Shown here: one piece after another, positions 54,968 to 64,000 of the stretch
Layout: every line of letters begins with the position of its first letter
Numbering within the stretch: position 1 is the first letter of the stretch
From: Gigaspora rosea
Taxonomy: Eukaryota > Glomeromycota > Glomeromycetes > Diversisporales > Gigasporaceae
Length of the DNA stretch: 64,000 nt
Reading direction: 5' to 3'
Assembly (NCBI GenBank): GCA_003550325.1
Contig: QKWP01000813.1
Span: forward strand, 124,945-188,944
Position numbers and translations under genes: made by a program
The notes under the pieces: generated by a model
The model's database searches: none
Seen by the model: the letters and a program-made list of their open reading frames with translations, nothing else
What the model was told of the DNA's origin: nothing

Positions 54968-55973
54968 CACTACTTCTGACCATGTATCCATGATAAAAAT
55001 TACATAATAAATGGCATGCCCTTATTAGTTTGAAAAATTGAATCTTTTAAAATTTTTAATAAATTTAAAATTTCTAAATAAAGTCCAATTTTACAAATCT
55101 ACTAATATATATATGTCATTGTAATTCAATTTAAAAAAAAATTTTAAAATATTACATACCTTGCAGCTACATATGGGCCTGTGCTATCAGTAACAACAGC
55201 AAAAATTTTTTTACTTCCATGCTTTGTAACTTATGAATTATTTCTTTTGTTTTTTCCATTACTTCAATATGGGTTTCTCTTTCCAAACTAACATCGGTTG
55301 CGTTCCAAGCATGCGTTTTTCATTTGAAGTAATAATTATTATGCCTAACAATTGCTCAGCTTTTATGTTTGTCCAACTATCAAACGTTAATATAACACCA
55401 ATTTTATTTTGGTACAGTTCTTCGTACATCATTTTATTTTTTTCAGATATAGCTACCTTTAAAATTCATCCACTAAGAACTCAATGGTCCGGAAGTTTAA
55501 GAAGAGGATTCAAAAATTGAAACAGTTCTTTTGTCTTTGGATTGTTAATCCAATAAAAAGAAATTTTACAAGATATCGTTAACCTCAATAAAAGAATCTC
55601 AAACTTTTCTTCATCTTGCTATGACAATGATCGAACCATGTAGTTATCAAGAGGACTATAAGAAAAAGAACATACAATAATTTTTTGTACTGAAGAAGAC
55701 TTTGAGAAATTAGATACGATATTATAAGGGGAAGCTAAAAAAAAACAAAAAAAACTATTTAGTTTTATAAATAATAAATAAATAAAATAATCCTTTTTTA
55801 CCAGGTCATTTTTTGTTTGAAATTCCTTTACAATTTAGATAGAGCGAAAATTTTTTCTTTTTCTTCTAGTAATATTTTGTCTACAAAATGTACGCATTTT
55901 TTTAAATACTAGATAATTCTATCCGTTTTGTTAGGAAAGCATTTTTTGCCTTCATTCTTACCCAATACTTCAA

Positions 55974-56152
55974 CAGGACCCTGAATATACATAAATAGGT
56001 CAGGTTAATTATAGGTTACTAAAAAAGAAAAGATCTGTAGAAAAAACTTCAAAAATAAGCAAAAAATTACTATAAATAGAAAAGATCTGCATAAAAAACC
56101 TCGAAAATAAGCAAACACATACCTAACCTATTTATGTATATTTCAGGGTCCT
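55974..56152. mobile_element. CAGGACCC MITE
   Basis: CAGGACCCTGAATATACATA ... TATGTATATTTCAGGGTCCT; flanks CTTCAA and CTTTAA (one mismatch). The interior has two AAAAAGATCTG(C/T)A-type repeats. Confidence 0.8.
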
Positions 56153-56585
56153 ACTTTAACGCATGCTTTGCAATAGACTTTAATGTTACTTTTATTAAAT
56201 TTTTCTGCAGATTTAATAATATGTTTCTCCAATAATTGTGATAATAGCAAGTTGATTGAAAATTAGTGTACATTGTTAAAATAAATATCAAATACTTATA
56301 TTTGTTTCTTCAAGTAAAACTTATATTTATAATACAATATTCGGGCTTATCTATTTAATAAATATAAGTTAACTTACTTATATTAAAAAAAAACACAATC
56401 AGTAATATAAGAGAACAATACTAAATAGACAAAGAAAATGCTAAAGTTATTATTCTTCTTTGAGTTGTCATTCTTTATTTATTTATTTTAGTTAAAATTT
56501 CAGATATCTATATTTAAAATATTATATATTTCTATTTATAATTTTTTTCTACCTAACCATAACATGAACAACTTTCGTTAGCAAA
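56153..56585. other. AT-rich stretch without a gene
   Basis: Nothing recognised. An AAATATAAGTTAACTTA pair near 56290-56380 is weakly palindromic. Confidence 0.4.
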
Positions 56586-57074
56586 TTTTATATATAGATA
56601 TTAATCAATATATAATACTTAAGTAGTAAATCGCAGATAAAGAGTCAAAAATAATGATCATTTTATAATAAATTACAGTGGGCATTTAATATAAATTTCT
56701 ATAGTGTGCAAATAGAGCTTTTCTATATATAAAAGTATTTTTTTTACTAAGCAAACCTTTTATAATTTCTAATTAAACTTTGTAGAACCAACTTTTCTAA
56801 TTCTAATGATAGTTAAATCATTCAAATTGCATTAGTATATGACAAGATATGAGTATTTATTGATTGTTAACTATAGGGGTTTTTTATTATGATCAGAAAT
56901 GTACAGCATTCCACTTTCATATAAGGCAATTAGTAAATCTCTAACAATTTTTACTATGAAATTTTGACTCTTTAACTGCGAATTACCACTTAATCGTTTT
57001 ATATCAATTAATTGGATAAAAATTGATATATATCTATAATTGATATATATCATTTTCTATATTAAATTGTTATA

Positions 57075-57393
57075 CTGTCAATCCTCCATAAATGCAACTC
57101 GTAGGGACAAGCCTACAACATGCATTTAGGGAGGTTTGATTTAGAGTGAGCCAATTAAATTGCAGCTTTAAAAAATTTGATCAGTAAGTTTGTATAACTT
57201 CTACCAAAACTGTATAACCTATCTTAAATACTAAAATTTGATTGGCTACGTGCATTTAGGGAAGTTAGTATAATATAAAATATTATTCAAGAGAATGTGC
57301 ATTTAGCACTAATAACATCTTACGGAATAGAAAAAAGCATGCATTTAGGGAGGTATTGCATTTATGAAGGTTGCATTTATAGAGGTCCGACTG
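57075..57393. mobile_element. Mariner/pogo-like MITE with TA duplication
   Basis: CTGTCAATCCTCCATAAATG at the left; CAGTCGGACCTCTATAAATG reversed at the right; TA on both sides. The repeated TGCATTTAGGGAGG and TGCATTTAT words lie inside both ends. Inserted in the duplicated repeat, which resumes at 57394. Confidence 0.85.
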
Positions 57394-57788
57394 TATATTT
57401 ATAAATCGATTATAATCGTAATTATTTGAAATAATATATAATGATTAACAGATCTTTAACAATTACATAGTGTCTTGGCCCGTACGAAAATTTCAACTTA
57501 GATCACTAGATAAAAAGAAAAAATAGAGTTCAAAATTTTTTAAGTCCATTTGATTTGTAAACTACTATACATGTAAACCATAAATATATATCTCATAAAT
57601 TGTGTAAAAAAACTTAAAAAAATAAAAAAAGCTATTTTGTACTATTTTTATCTCTCTTTATCTTTTATCCCTCTTCTTTTCTTCTTCTTTTTTTTTTCTT
57701 TTTTCTTTCTCTTTTTTTTTTTTCTTTTTAATATTTCAAATACTTTTAAAATATTTTAGAACTGGAAAATCAAGCTAGATCAGTAGAT

Positions 57789-58083
57789 CAGGACCCCGGA
57801 CACCTCTCATATAGGTCATAACTGGATTTTGCCCAATTTTGACCTAATTTGCTGAAAATGACAAAATCTATTTATTTAAATAACTTTTGATCCAGTAATC
57901 AGAATTGAATGAACTTTTTTTTGTTAGATGCGCCTCACTAGAGCTTCATTTTAAAAAAAAGTTTATTCAAATTGGACCACTGGATGTCAAGATAATTGCC
58001 AAAAACTGATTTTTGCTTTTCAAATTTGGGGTTTTTGCTGAAATGCGTAATGTATGACCTCTGTACTACATGTTCGGGGTCTT
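57789..58083. mobile_element. CAGGACCC MITE carrying the recurrent cassette
   Basis: CAGGACCCCGGACACC ... TTCGGGGTCTT; AGTAGAT on both sides. The interior has GATCCAGTAATC, AGATGCGCCTCACTAGAG and TTCAAATTGGACCACTGGATG, i.e. the same cassette logic as in the TAA and mariner-like elements. Confidence 0.8.
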
Positions 58084-58299
58084 AGTAGATCTGTAACCTG
58101 ACTAATATTTTCGAAATGTTTCGAAAATTTTTGATAATTGTACTACAAGATCAGATTAGATTTTTGTTTATTTTTTTTTTGTTTATAATTTAGATTTTAT
58201 ATTGTTTTTTCGTTTTCCTTTGGTTTTTTTTGGTTACGTTTTATTTTTTTTAGTTTTGTTTTGTTTTTTTATTTTTTTTTTATTTTTTAATTTTTTTTA

Positions 58300-59083
58300 T
58301 TTTATTTCTACACTTTACCACTGGCACTTTGCAAGAAATCCAATAACTTTTTGGCACTTTGCACAAGCTAACTTAGCTTTTCAAGACTTTGCAAGAACAT
58401 ACAACTAATTTCTTTAGCAATTTTTAAATTTCAAGAATGCAAGTTTTTGCAAGTTTTTGCAAGGTTTTGCTTTATTTATTTTTTTGTTTCATATTTTTTG
58501 TTTTTGTTTTTTGTTTATATTTATTAATTTATTTTATTCTGACACTTTGTAAAAACCTTTGATGATTTTTAAATTGCAAGATTACGAACTTTTACTTCAA
58601 GAAAATAGAGATTTGAAGTTTCGTTTATTTTTTTATTTAGTTTGCTTTTATTTTTGTTTTTGTTTGTTTTTTTTTACTTATTTTTTTATTTTATTTATTC
58701 TTTACTTCTTTCAGAACTTTGCAAGAAAATGACTTGACTTTTCTGGTACTTTACAAGAACACCAATTCTAAAATTTTTGGCACTTTGCAAGAAGTCATGA
58801 ATATGAGTGAATATAATCAAATATAAGTTTGTTTTTTTGTTTTTGTTTTTTTTTGTTATTTTTTTTGGGTTTGTTTTTTGTTTGTTTTTTTTACTTATTT
58901 TTTTAATTGAATTTTATTTTATTTATTCCTTACTTTTTTTAGAACTTTGCAAGAAAACAAACTGACTTTTTTGGCACTTTACAAAAATACCTATTCTAAC
59001 TTTTCTGGCACTTTGCAAGAAATAGCAAATATGAGGAATATAAGCGAATATAAGCGAATATAAGTGAATATGAGTGAATATAA
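58300..59083 (+). repeat. Tandem exon-intron cassettes with GGCACTTTGCAAGAA
   Basis: Three to four units of about 230 bp: T-rich tract ending TTTCAG or TTTTAG, then AACTTTGCAAGAAAA..GACTT..GG(C/T)ACTTT.CAAGAA, twice per unit, then GAATATAAG repeats. Similar units lie at 46984-47300. No protein is recognised. Confidence 0.6.
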
Positions 59084-59682
59084 GAGAGCTTCCAAAAATG
59101 AGCTGATTTTTGCTTACTATAAGCCTACCTTACCCACCCATACCTGATACCACAATTAGCCAATCAGATTTTATAATTATTAAAAAATTAAATATAAAAT
59201 TTAATTGTAAATAGCTTTTGATCTACTGGACCAAATTTGATAATTCAACTACCAAAATGATCCTCTCAACAAGAGAATTTTAGTGAGCCCAAATTTGTTA
59301 AAATCCAATTACAGAATCCTGTGTTCGGAATAGATTTGTGTTATTAGAAAAGTTCTATAACTTATTAAATAATTATAACCCATTTAAAGTAACACAAATT
59401 TATTCTGATCTTAGGATCCTGATTGGATTTTAACAATTTTAGGCTTGTTAGAATCCTCTTATTGAGAGGATCATTTTGGTAGTTGAAACATCGAAATTGG
59501 CCCAGTAAATCAGAAGTTATTTAACAATTAAAATTAATTTTTAATTGTTAATAGCTTCTGATTCACTGGACCAATTTCGATAATTTAACTACGATACCAA
59601 AATGATCCTCTCAATGATAGAATTCTAACAAGTCTAAAATCGTTAAAATCCAATTACAGGATCCTAAGATCCAAATAAATTT

Positions 59683-60047
59683 CAGTAATTATAAAATGCA
59701 CCTATGGTATTGAACACCATAGGTAAATTAGATTTGCAAATTCATGTAACAAAAACAAAAAAATAAACTTTTATAAAACAAAAAATAAATTTTTATTATC
59801 TTAGGGTTAGGATGAGACCTGGGATGGGGCAAGGGGCATAGTTTATACCAAAATTTAGCAAGAAATTTTTTTTATTAAAGCCCCAAAGGCGGTTTCATAA
59901 GCAAAATTTTAAATTATGAATGTTTTTTTAAAAAATAAACAAAAAAACAAAATTTTATGTTACACCCGATCTTAAATTTTGATTGGCTATTCTAATAGTT
60001 TTGTATAATATGGTGTTCAACACCATAGGTGCATTTTAGTAAACCTG
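59683..60047. mobile_element. Palindrome-ended hAT MITE, copy 3 (perfect 8-bp duplication)
   Basis: CAGTAATTATAAAATGCACC at the left; CAGGTTTACTAAAATGCACC reversed at the right; perfect ATAAATTT on both sides (59675-59682, 60048-60055). CAG...CTG termini plus an 8-bp duplication assign it to hAT. Each end contains the palindrome CACCTATGGT..ACACCATAGG. The core (AGGGTTAGGATGAG, TTTAGCAAGAAATTT, ACACCCGATCTTAAA) is shared with copies 1 and 2. Confidence 0.9.
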
Positions 60048-60110
60048 ATAAATTTGTATTACTATAAATGGGTTATAATTATTTAATAAATTATAGAACT
60101 TTTATAGTAA

Positions 60111-61241
60111 AAACTCTTTCTAACGATTACTTGAACCAAAATTTTTACTACTGGAAAAACAAATTTTGTTGGAGAGTTGTGGCCTGTATAGTGGTTTGTC
60201 TAGAGATCAACGTTTTTCTATCATGGAACTTCCCTATAAGGATGTTTGGCATGCAAGCCAAGAGCGTTATTATACAAGATAACTGGCAGGAGGTGCCCTT
60301 GTATGAAAAACCTTGGTGTAGTGTGGGTGGTAAAGCCCAACTACGTCGACGAAGCTTTCTGGTCGTTACTTCAAAGAAGAACACAGGGGAAACAACAAAT
60401 TATATGTTTTTTCTAAGTCGCACTCCTTTACCTTGGAAGTGGTTCCTTTTTTACTTCTTTTCCGCTTCTTGGTTGGTCTTCCAAAATTTCTCGAAAAAAG
60501 TGAGGATTTGGCTTACTCCCTCCAAAAAATCGGCATTGTTTATTTTCCAAATTCAGACAGTCTAGTGGATTGCAACACGTGTTTAGATACGGCGCTAGTA
60601 CATAGGATTGAGTTATCCATTTGTCAATTGGAAGGTCAAAAAGAAACTTAATGTTAAGTCTTAGCTTTACAATAGAGATATACAAATGTTGCATTTGTTA
60701 TATAGTTTTTTACTTTTACCTGGCAGGGTTATAATAGTGTGTTTATCATAGATTGTTTTCTTCTTTTTTTTTTCTGCCTTTTTTTCTTTTTTTTCTTTTT
60801 TTTTTATTTTGTATTAGTTGTTGTTTTTGTGGTCTTCATATAGGTATCTCCTCCTTTTAAACTTCTTTTTTTTCTCTGATTGTAAAGTTTTTTTCATATA
60901 GTAGTTAGAAGTTTTTCTTTCTACTTGGGAAGTTAAGGAAAGAAGGTTTAGAATTAAGAAAAAAGGAGGCAATCATGATAAGCAAGATGTAAAAGCCTTC
61001 CGGTGATATATTAAGTTTTTTAGTTACAAGAAAAATTAATATGAAGGAGAAGTTTACTATAGCAGATCGAACATGGGTAATTTGGACTTTTGTCGCAAAA
61101 GAGCCAGGTTAGCTAATACTTGTTGAAATTAGGCGTAGTCATTTGACCATTAATTCATACTTGTATGAAATAAATATAATATAGATTAGAGTATGTTGAC
61201 TAATAAAAGTATAGCATGATTGCCAAAGTTAAAAAAAAAAA
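60111..61241 (+). mobile_element. Retroposed insert with poly(A) tail and 18-bp duplication
   Basis: A perfect 18-bp direct repeat ATAGAACTTTTATAGTAA lies at 60093-60110 and 61242-61259. The insert ends in an A run (61231-61241). This shows target-primed reverse transcription of a polyadenylated RNA. The first 550 bases are GC-richer and coding-like, but open frames switch: one frame reads DNWQEVPLYEKPWCSVGG and KKNTGETTNYMF, another FLEKSEDLAYSLQKIGIVYF and DCNTCLDTALVHRIELS. I do not recognise the protein. It is either a processed pseudogene of an unknown host gene or a 5'-truncated LINE. Confidence 0.75.
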
Positions 61242-61604
61242 ATAGAACTTTTATAGTAACACAAATCTATTCTAATCACAGGATTCTGTGATTGGATTTT
61301 AACAATTTTGGGCTTGCTAGAATCCTCTCATTAAGAGAATTATTTTGATAGTTAAATTATCAAATTTGGTCCAGTAGATCAAAAGTTATTAATTATTAAA
61401 TATTATTAATAAATCTATAATTTTGGTCAAAAATAATTTTGCAACTTTGGCTGAAATTATGAAATTTTGGCTGAAATTATACCTGATACTTCGGCTGAAC
61501 TACCTACCCACCCAGAAATTAGCTAATTTCTGGAAGCTCTCTTAATAAAACTTTATAGTATTATAATTTTTTTAAAATATTCTAAATCAAAAAATCCTCT
61601 GAGA

Positions 61605-62110
61605 CCTGCAGGCCGATAGCGTAAGTGGTTACACTCCTAGGTCGCCAAACATAAGGTCTCCAGTTCAACTCTTATTAGCGGACAAAAAAAAACTATACTT
61701 GATCATGAGACAGATGGGATGCTAAGACCGCAGTTGAAAAATCTAACCACATTAAGCTTTAAGTGTGCATTAGCCAAACCTGGTGAAAATCTGGTTGATA
61801 ACCAGAATACCTCTAGCAAAATTCTAGTTGAATTAGAATACCTCTGGTGTAACTCCAGTTGAAGTGATTTACTACCTTTGGGAAATTCTGATTGATGGAC
61901 TGTTCCAGTTAAATCCTCTAGTTGGATAAGGTTAGCCAGTTAAATCTGGTTAGAACAATAAGAATTTAGAATAGCCATACTATTAGTAATAGTATATGTA
62001 AAAATCCTGTAGGGGACCTTGCTAATTAGGAAGGCCCCATTAAAATTGACTTTAATAAAAGAGCACCATTAAGCACCCCTAGCACATGTGACTAGGGTTA
62101 ATAAAAAAAA
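61605..62110 (+). mobile_element. tRNA-derived SINE
   Basis: The head reads GGCCGATAGCGTAAGTGG, an A box (TAGCGTAAGTGG), followed 45 bases later by a B-box-like CCAGTTCAACTCT. The body contains repeated CTCTAG / TCCAGTTG(A) words and AGGGGACC, and ends ACTAGGGTTAATAAAAAAAAA. The flanks ATCCTCTGAGA and ACCCTCTAACA (8 of 11 identical) look like an aged target duplication. A tRNA gene is excluded by the length and tail. Confidence 0.65.
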
Positions 62111-64000
62111 ACCCTCTAACAAATTAATAGATTTTTTGATAAACTATATTCTGTCAGAGGTTTTTTTTATTTTTTGTTTTGAAAAAGTTATAAGAAATTA
62201 AAGTTTATATGAGTTCAAAAAATTGGTGTTTAATATAGAAAAAAAGAAAACATATATAGATTTTTAACCAATCAAAATCAATTACACCAAAATTAGGCAA
62301 TCAGAATTGATTATATAAGCACCAAAAATTGGTGCTTATATATATAGATTGGATGTCTTTTACTGTATTTAAAATAAAAAATTTTTGTATATCTTTATAA
62401 TAACACTTGCATATAAAACATAATATTACATATATAATTATTTTTGCTTTTATATTGTTATACATTGTATATTCATATACAATACCAAATACCAATATCT
62501 TTATTTAATATTATATACAGTATTATAATGAACATGAGCAATTTATATTTGGGATCTCCTATAGCAAAACAAGGTAGTAAGATAATCACCTGATTTTGAG
62601 AAAATTCTATTTGAAAATTGTCATAAATATTTTACCATAATGATAACAAAGAAAAAAATTTAAATTTGTATATATTTTATTAATATATTAGCTAAAAAAA
62701 AATTATCCTTATAAGACAATACTCTTAAGTAAATGACTAGCATAAAATCTCAAAATCTAATTGGTCTGCCTACTGCCTTATTTTGCTGTAAGGAGTCCTG
62801 TTTTATAAACAAACAAAACTATATTCAAGGTATATAATATCTATATTAGAATTGGTAAAATTTTTAATTTTAGACCTAAATTTTATAAGTTTATAATTAA
62901 TAAAAAATTGGTTTAATTTTTATTATATAAAAATAAATAATGAATTTGATTGTCTAGGGCCTAGATTCTAACTAGGTTTTAGAACTTAGTTTAGAACTTA
63001 AGAAAAACTTGGTTAACCAGGTTCTTAAAATGAAATCTAAAGGTTCTGGGACCAAAACCGAACCTAAACCAACTTTACCAACCCTAGATATAAATAAGTA
63101 ATTGTAAGCTATTAAAATCGGATTAGTAAATCACGAAATGTGCCTATTTTTTAATTTTTTATTACATGTTTTTACTTAATCCAGAAAGAATAATATTTCA
63201 CCTCTAGACGAAACTAATAGTAATATTGTGCTGCAATTAACTATAAAATTCTTACCCTTAAACTGCAGACTACTTAAATATTTTAAATATTGCATAGCAT
63301 TACTATAGCTTAAATAATGAGACCAATAATATACAATGTTAAAATTTTCTATTAAGTTAATAAAATAGATAAAAAAAAATTAGTTCTAATATTACACAAA
63401 TCAAAAACTTTTAATTTTTAAACGCTTGTTTTTACTAATAAAACTTTGGTCAAAATGTTTAACTTATATACTAATCAAAACAAGTGTTTAAGAATTGATA
63501 AAGCCTCTTTGTTCATAAATTTAAAAAATGTTGTTACAATATACGAATAAAAATATAAGAATTTTTGCATCTTTAAAGAAAGTATTAGTTACAAATAATA
63601 CTAGGAAAACGGGATCCGTTGGGTTTCGGAGTGCCGCTTCGTATCAGCAAACAAACTATCGAAGTTGCTTCGTAAATAAAATATTGTATACTTATCTGTA
63701 TGCTCTATAAAAATTCATAAGCTATTAATTTCTGTAAATAAGTAGTATTTAAAGACAAGTTAGCAATGTGAATTAGGTTTATATGATATAATTATATCAC
63801 GATTAGTGATGTATTGTTCTCACATAATTAGACACAAAAATTTAAACAATTAATTTTCATTAAATCTTAATATTTAAAGCAGTTTGTAAAATCGGCCATA
63901 AGAAAATAAAAACAATAGTAATGTTTAAAAATTACATTCGCTTATAATGATTCTTAAAAGTTGATTTGCAGGATTATGAGAACAAATTAATTAAATTTAT
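62111..64000. other. AT-rich stretch without a gene
   Basis: No gene is supported. Small features: an inverted AAACCCTCTAACA / TGTCAGAGGTTTT pair (62109-62165); a strong 29-bp hairpin ATAAGCACCAAAAATTGG with its reverse at 62314-62342; and a 60-residue frame at 63528-63710 containing a short GC-richer block (GGGATCCGTTGGGTTTCGG) that I do not recognise. Confidence 0.4.

Larger units (their letters stand above)
48000..55745 (-). pseudogene. hAT transposase gene, broken and split by insertions
   Basis: Read right to left the minus strand gives hAT transposase landmarks in order: LFQFLNPLLKLPDH (55.53 kb), ILTFDSWTNIKAEQLLG (55.38 kb, first catalytic Asp region) and VVTDSTGPYVAAR-like (55.18 kb, second Asp); IVFLLCFAHQLNL, REIFKESTE and KYFIVKLHDQQKLTY (50.43-50.25 kb); TKWNSYYTVANTLLRS (49.47 kb); RICVNAAAIKHLWSCMGYLQ (48.8 kb, the hATC dimerisation/insertion domain); KAFDISKLRTEIN (48.6 kb); an acidic linker; and EIASLLVGNIIYPA (48.07 kb) near the C-terminus. 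Stops and frame changes occur in most pieces. Inserted into it are MITEs at 48216, 49497 (with 49577), 54197 and 54784 and the Mutator-like element 50680-53581. Confidence 0.8.
56586..59083. repeat. Duplicated repeat region, copy 2
   Basis: Matches 45.8-47.3 kb in order: TATATAGATATTAATC at 56590, ATTGATATATATCATTTTC at 57035, AACAGATCTTTAACAATTAC at 57445, then the T-rich tract and the GGCACTTTGCAAGAA units. MITEs at 57075 and 57789 and an insert near 56630-56990 (which contains AATGATAGTTAAATCATTC, the recurrent cassette) interrupt it. Confidence 0.6.
59084..61541. mobile_element. Composite foldback element (same family as 5118-6014)
   Basis: GAGAGCTTCCAAAAATGAGC at the left; GAGAGCTTCCAGAAATTAGC reversed at the right; TAA before, TTA after. 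The arms hold four cassettes with GATC(T/C)ACTGGACC, TTCAACTACCAAAATGATC, TCTCAA-GAGA and AATCCAATTACAGGATCC. It has been enlarged by a hAT MITE (59683-60047) and a retroposed insert (60111-61241). Confidence 0.75.

Noticed and set aside
60148-60384. Minus-strand 78-residue frame in the retroposed insert
   Set aside because: The poly(A) tail shows that the plus strand is the RNA sense, so this frame is a shadow.

Overview
The window looks like a gene-poor, transposon-dominated stretch of an arbuscular mycorrhizal fungus (Glomeromycotina; Rhizophagus, Gigaspora or a relative). The grounds are very AT-rich DNA, T-rich introns with GTAAGT donors and TTTTCAG acceptors, broken members of the kinase and BTB-BACK-TLDc families that are hugely expanded in these fungi, a LINE, hAT transposases, and a fungal-type 18S rRNA scrap. 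I rely on memory for family resemblance; no search was run. I found no intact, confidently functional host gene.

Layout. 1-4.1 kb: two intron-rich loci of unknown function. 5.1-6.0 kb: a foldback element with TAA target duplications. 6.1-13.3 kb: a nest in which a LINE 3' end is split by a 0.95-kb hAT element (8-bp TSD) and by a 4.8-kb element (6-bp TSD); the latter contains a 3.4-kb Mutator-like element (imperfect 9-bp TSD), which holds a 195-bp satellite and a broken protein kinase. 13.3-17.7 kb: a broken multi-exon DDE-like gene hit by at least six insertions. 17.7-33 kb: many MITEs and foldback elements, an 18S rRNA scrap and a tRNA-derived SINE.

33.1-44.9 kb: a candidate 11.8-kb hAT-type element with long inverted ends and a perfect 8-bp TSD, carrying BTB-BACK-TLDc and BTB gene remains, tandem intron-exon cassettes and a 6.7-kb LTR retrotransposon with near-identical LTRs. 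45-48 kb: an unknown ORF and a duplicated repeat region containing a 733-bp N gap. 48-55.7 kb (minus): a hAT transposase gene split by several elements, including a second Mutator-like element. 56-64 kb: the second copy of the duplicated region, a composite foldback element containing a hAT MITE and a poly(A)-tailed retrocopy, then a second tRNA-derived SINE.

How it works together: this is a sediment of successive insertions, and many termini and target duplications can be read directly, so a relative chronology can be built. The most unusual signals are (1) internal sequence cassettes shared by inverted-repeat elements that differ in TIR and TSD class, (2) a MITE family whose core is conserved while its palindromic ends differ between copies, (3) gene-carrying Mutator-like and giant hAT-type elements, and (4) tandemly multiplied exon-intron cassettes. 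Three single-N positions each sit between near-identical direct copies and probably mark assembly joins.
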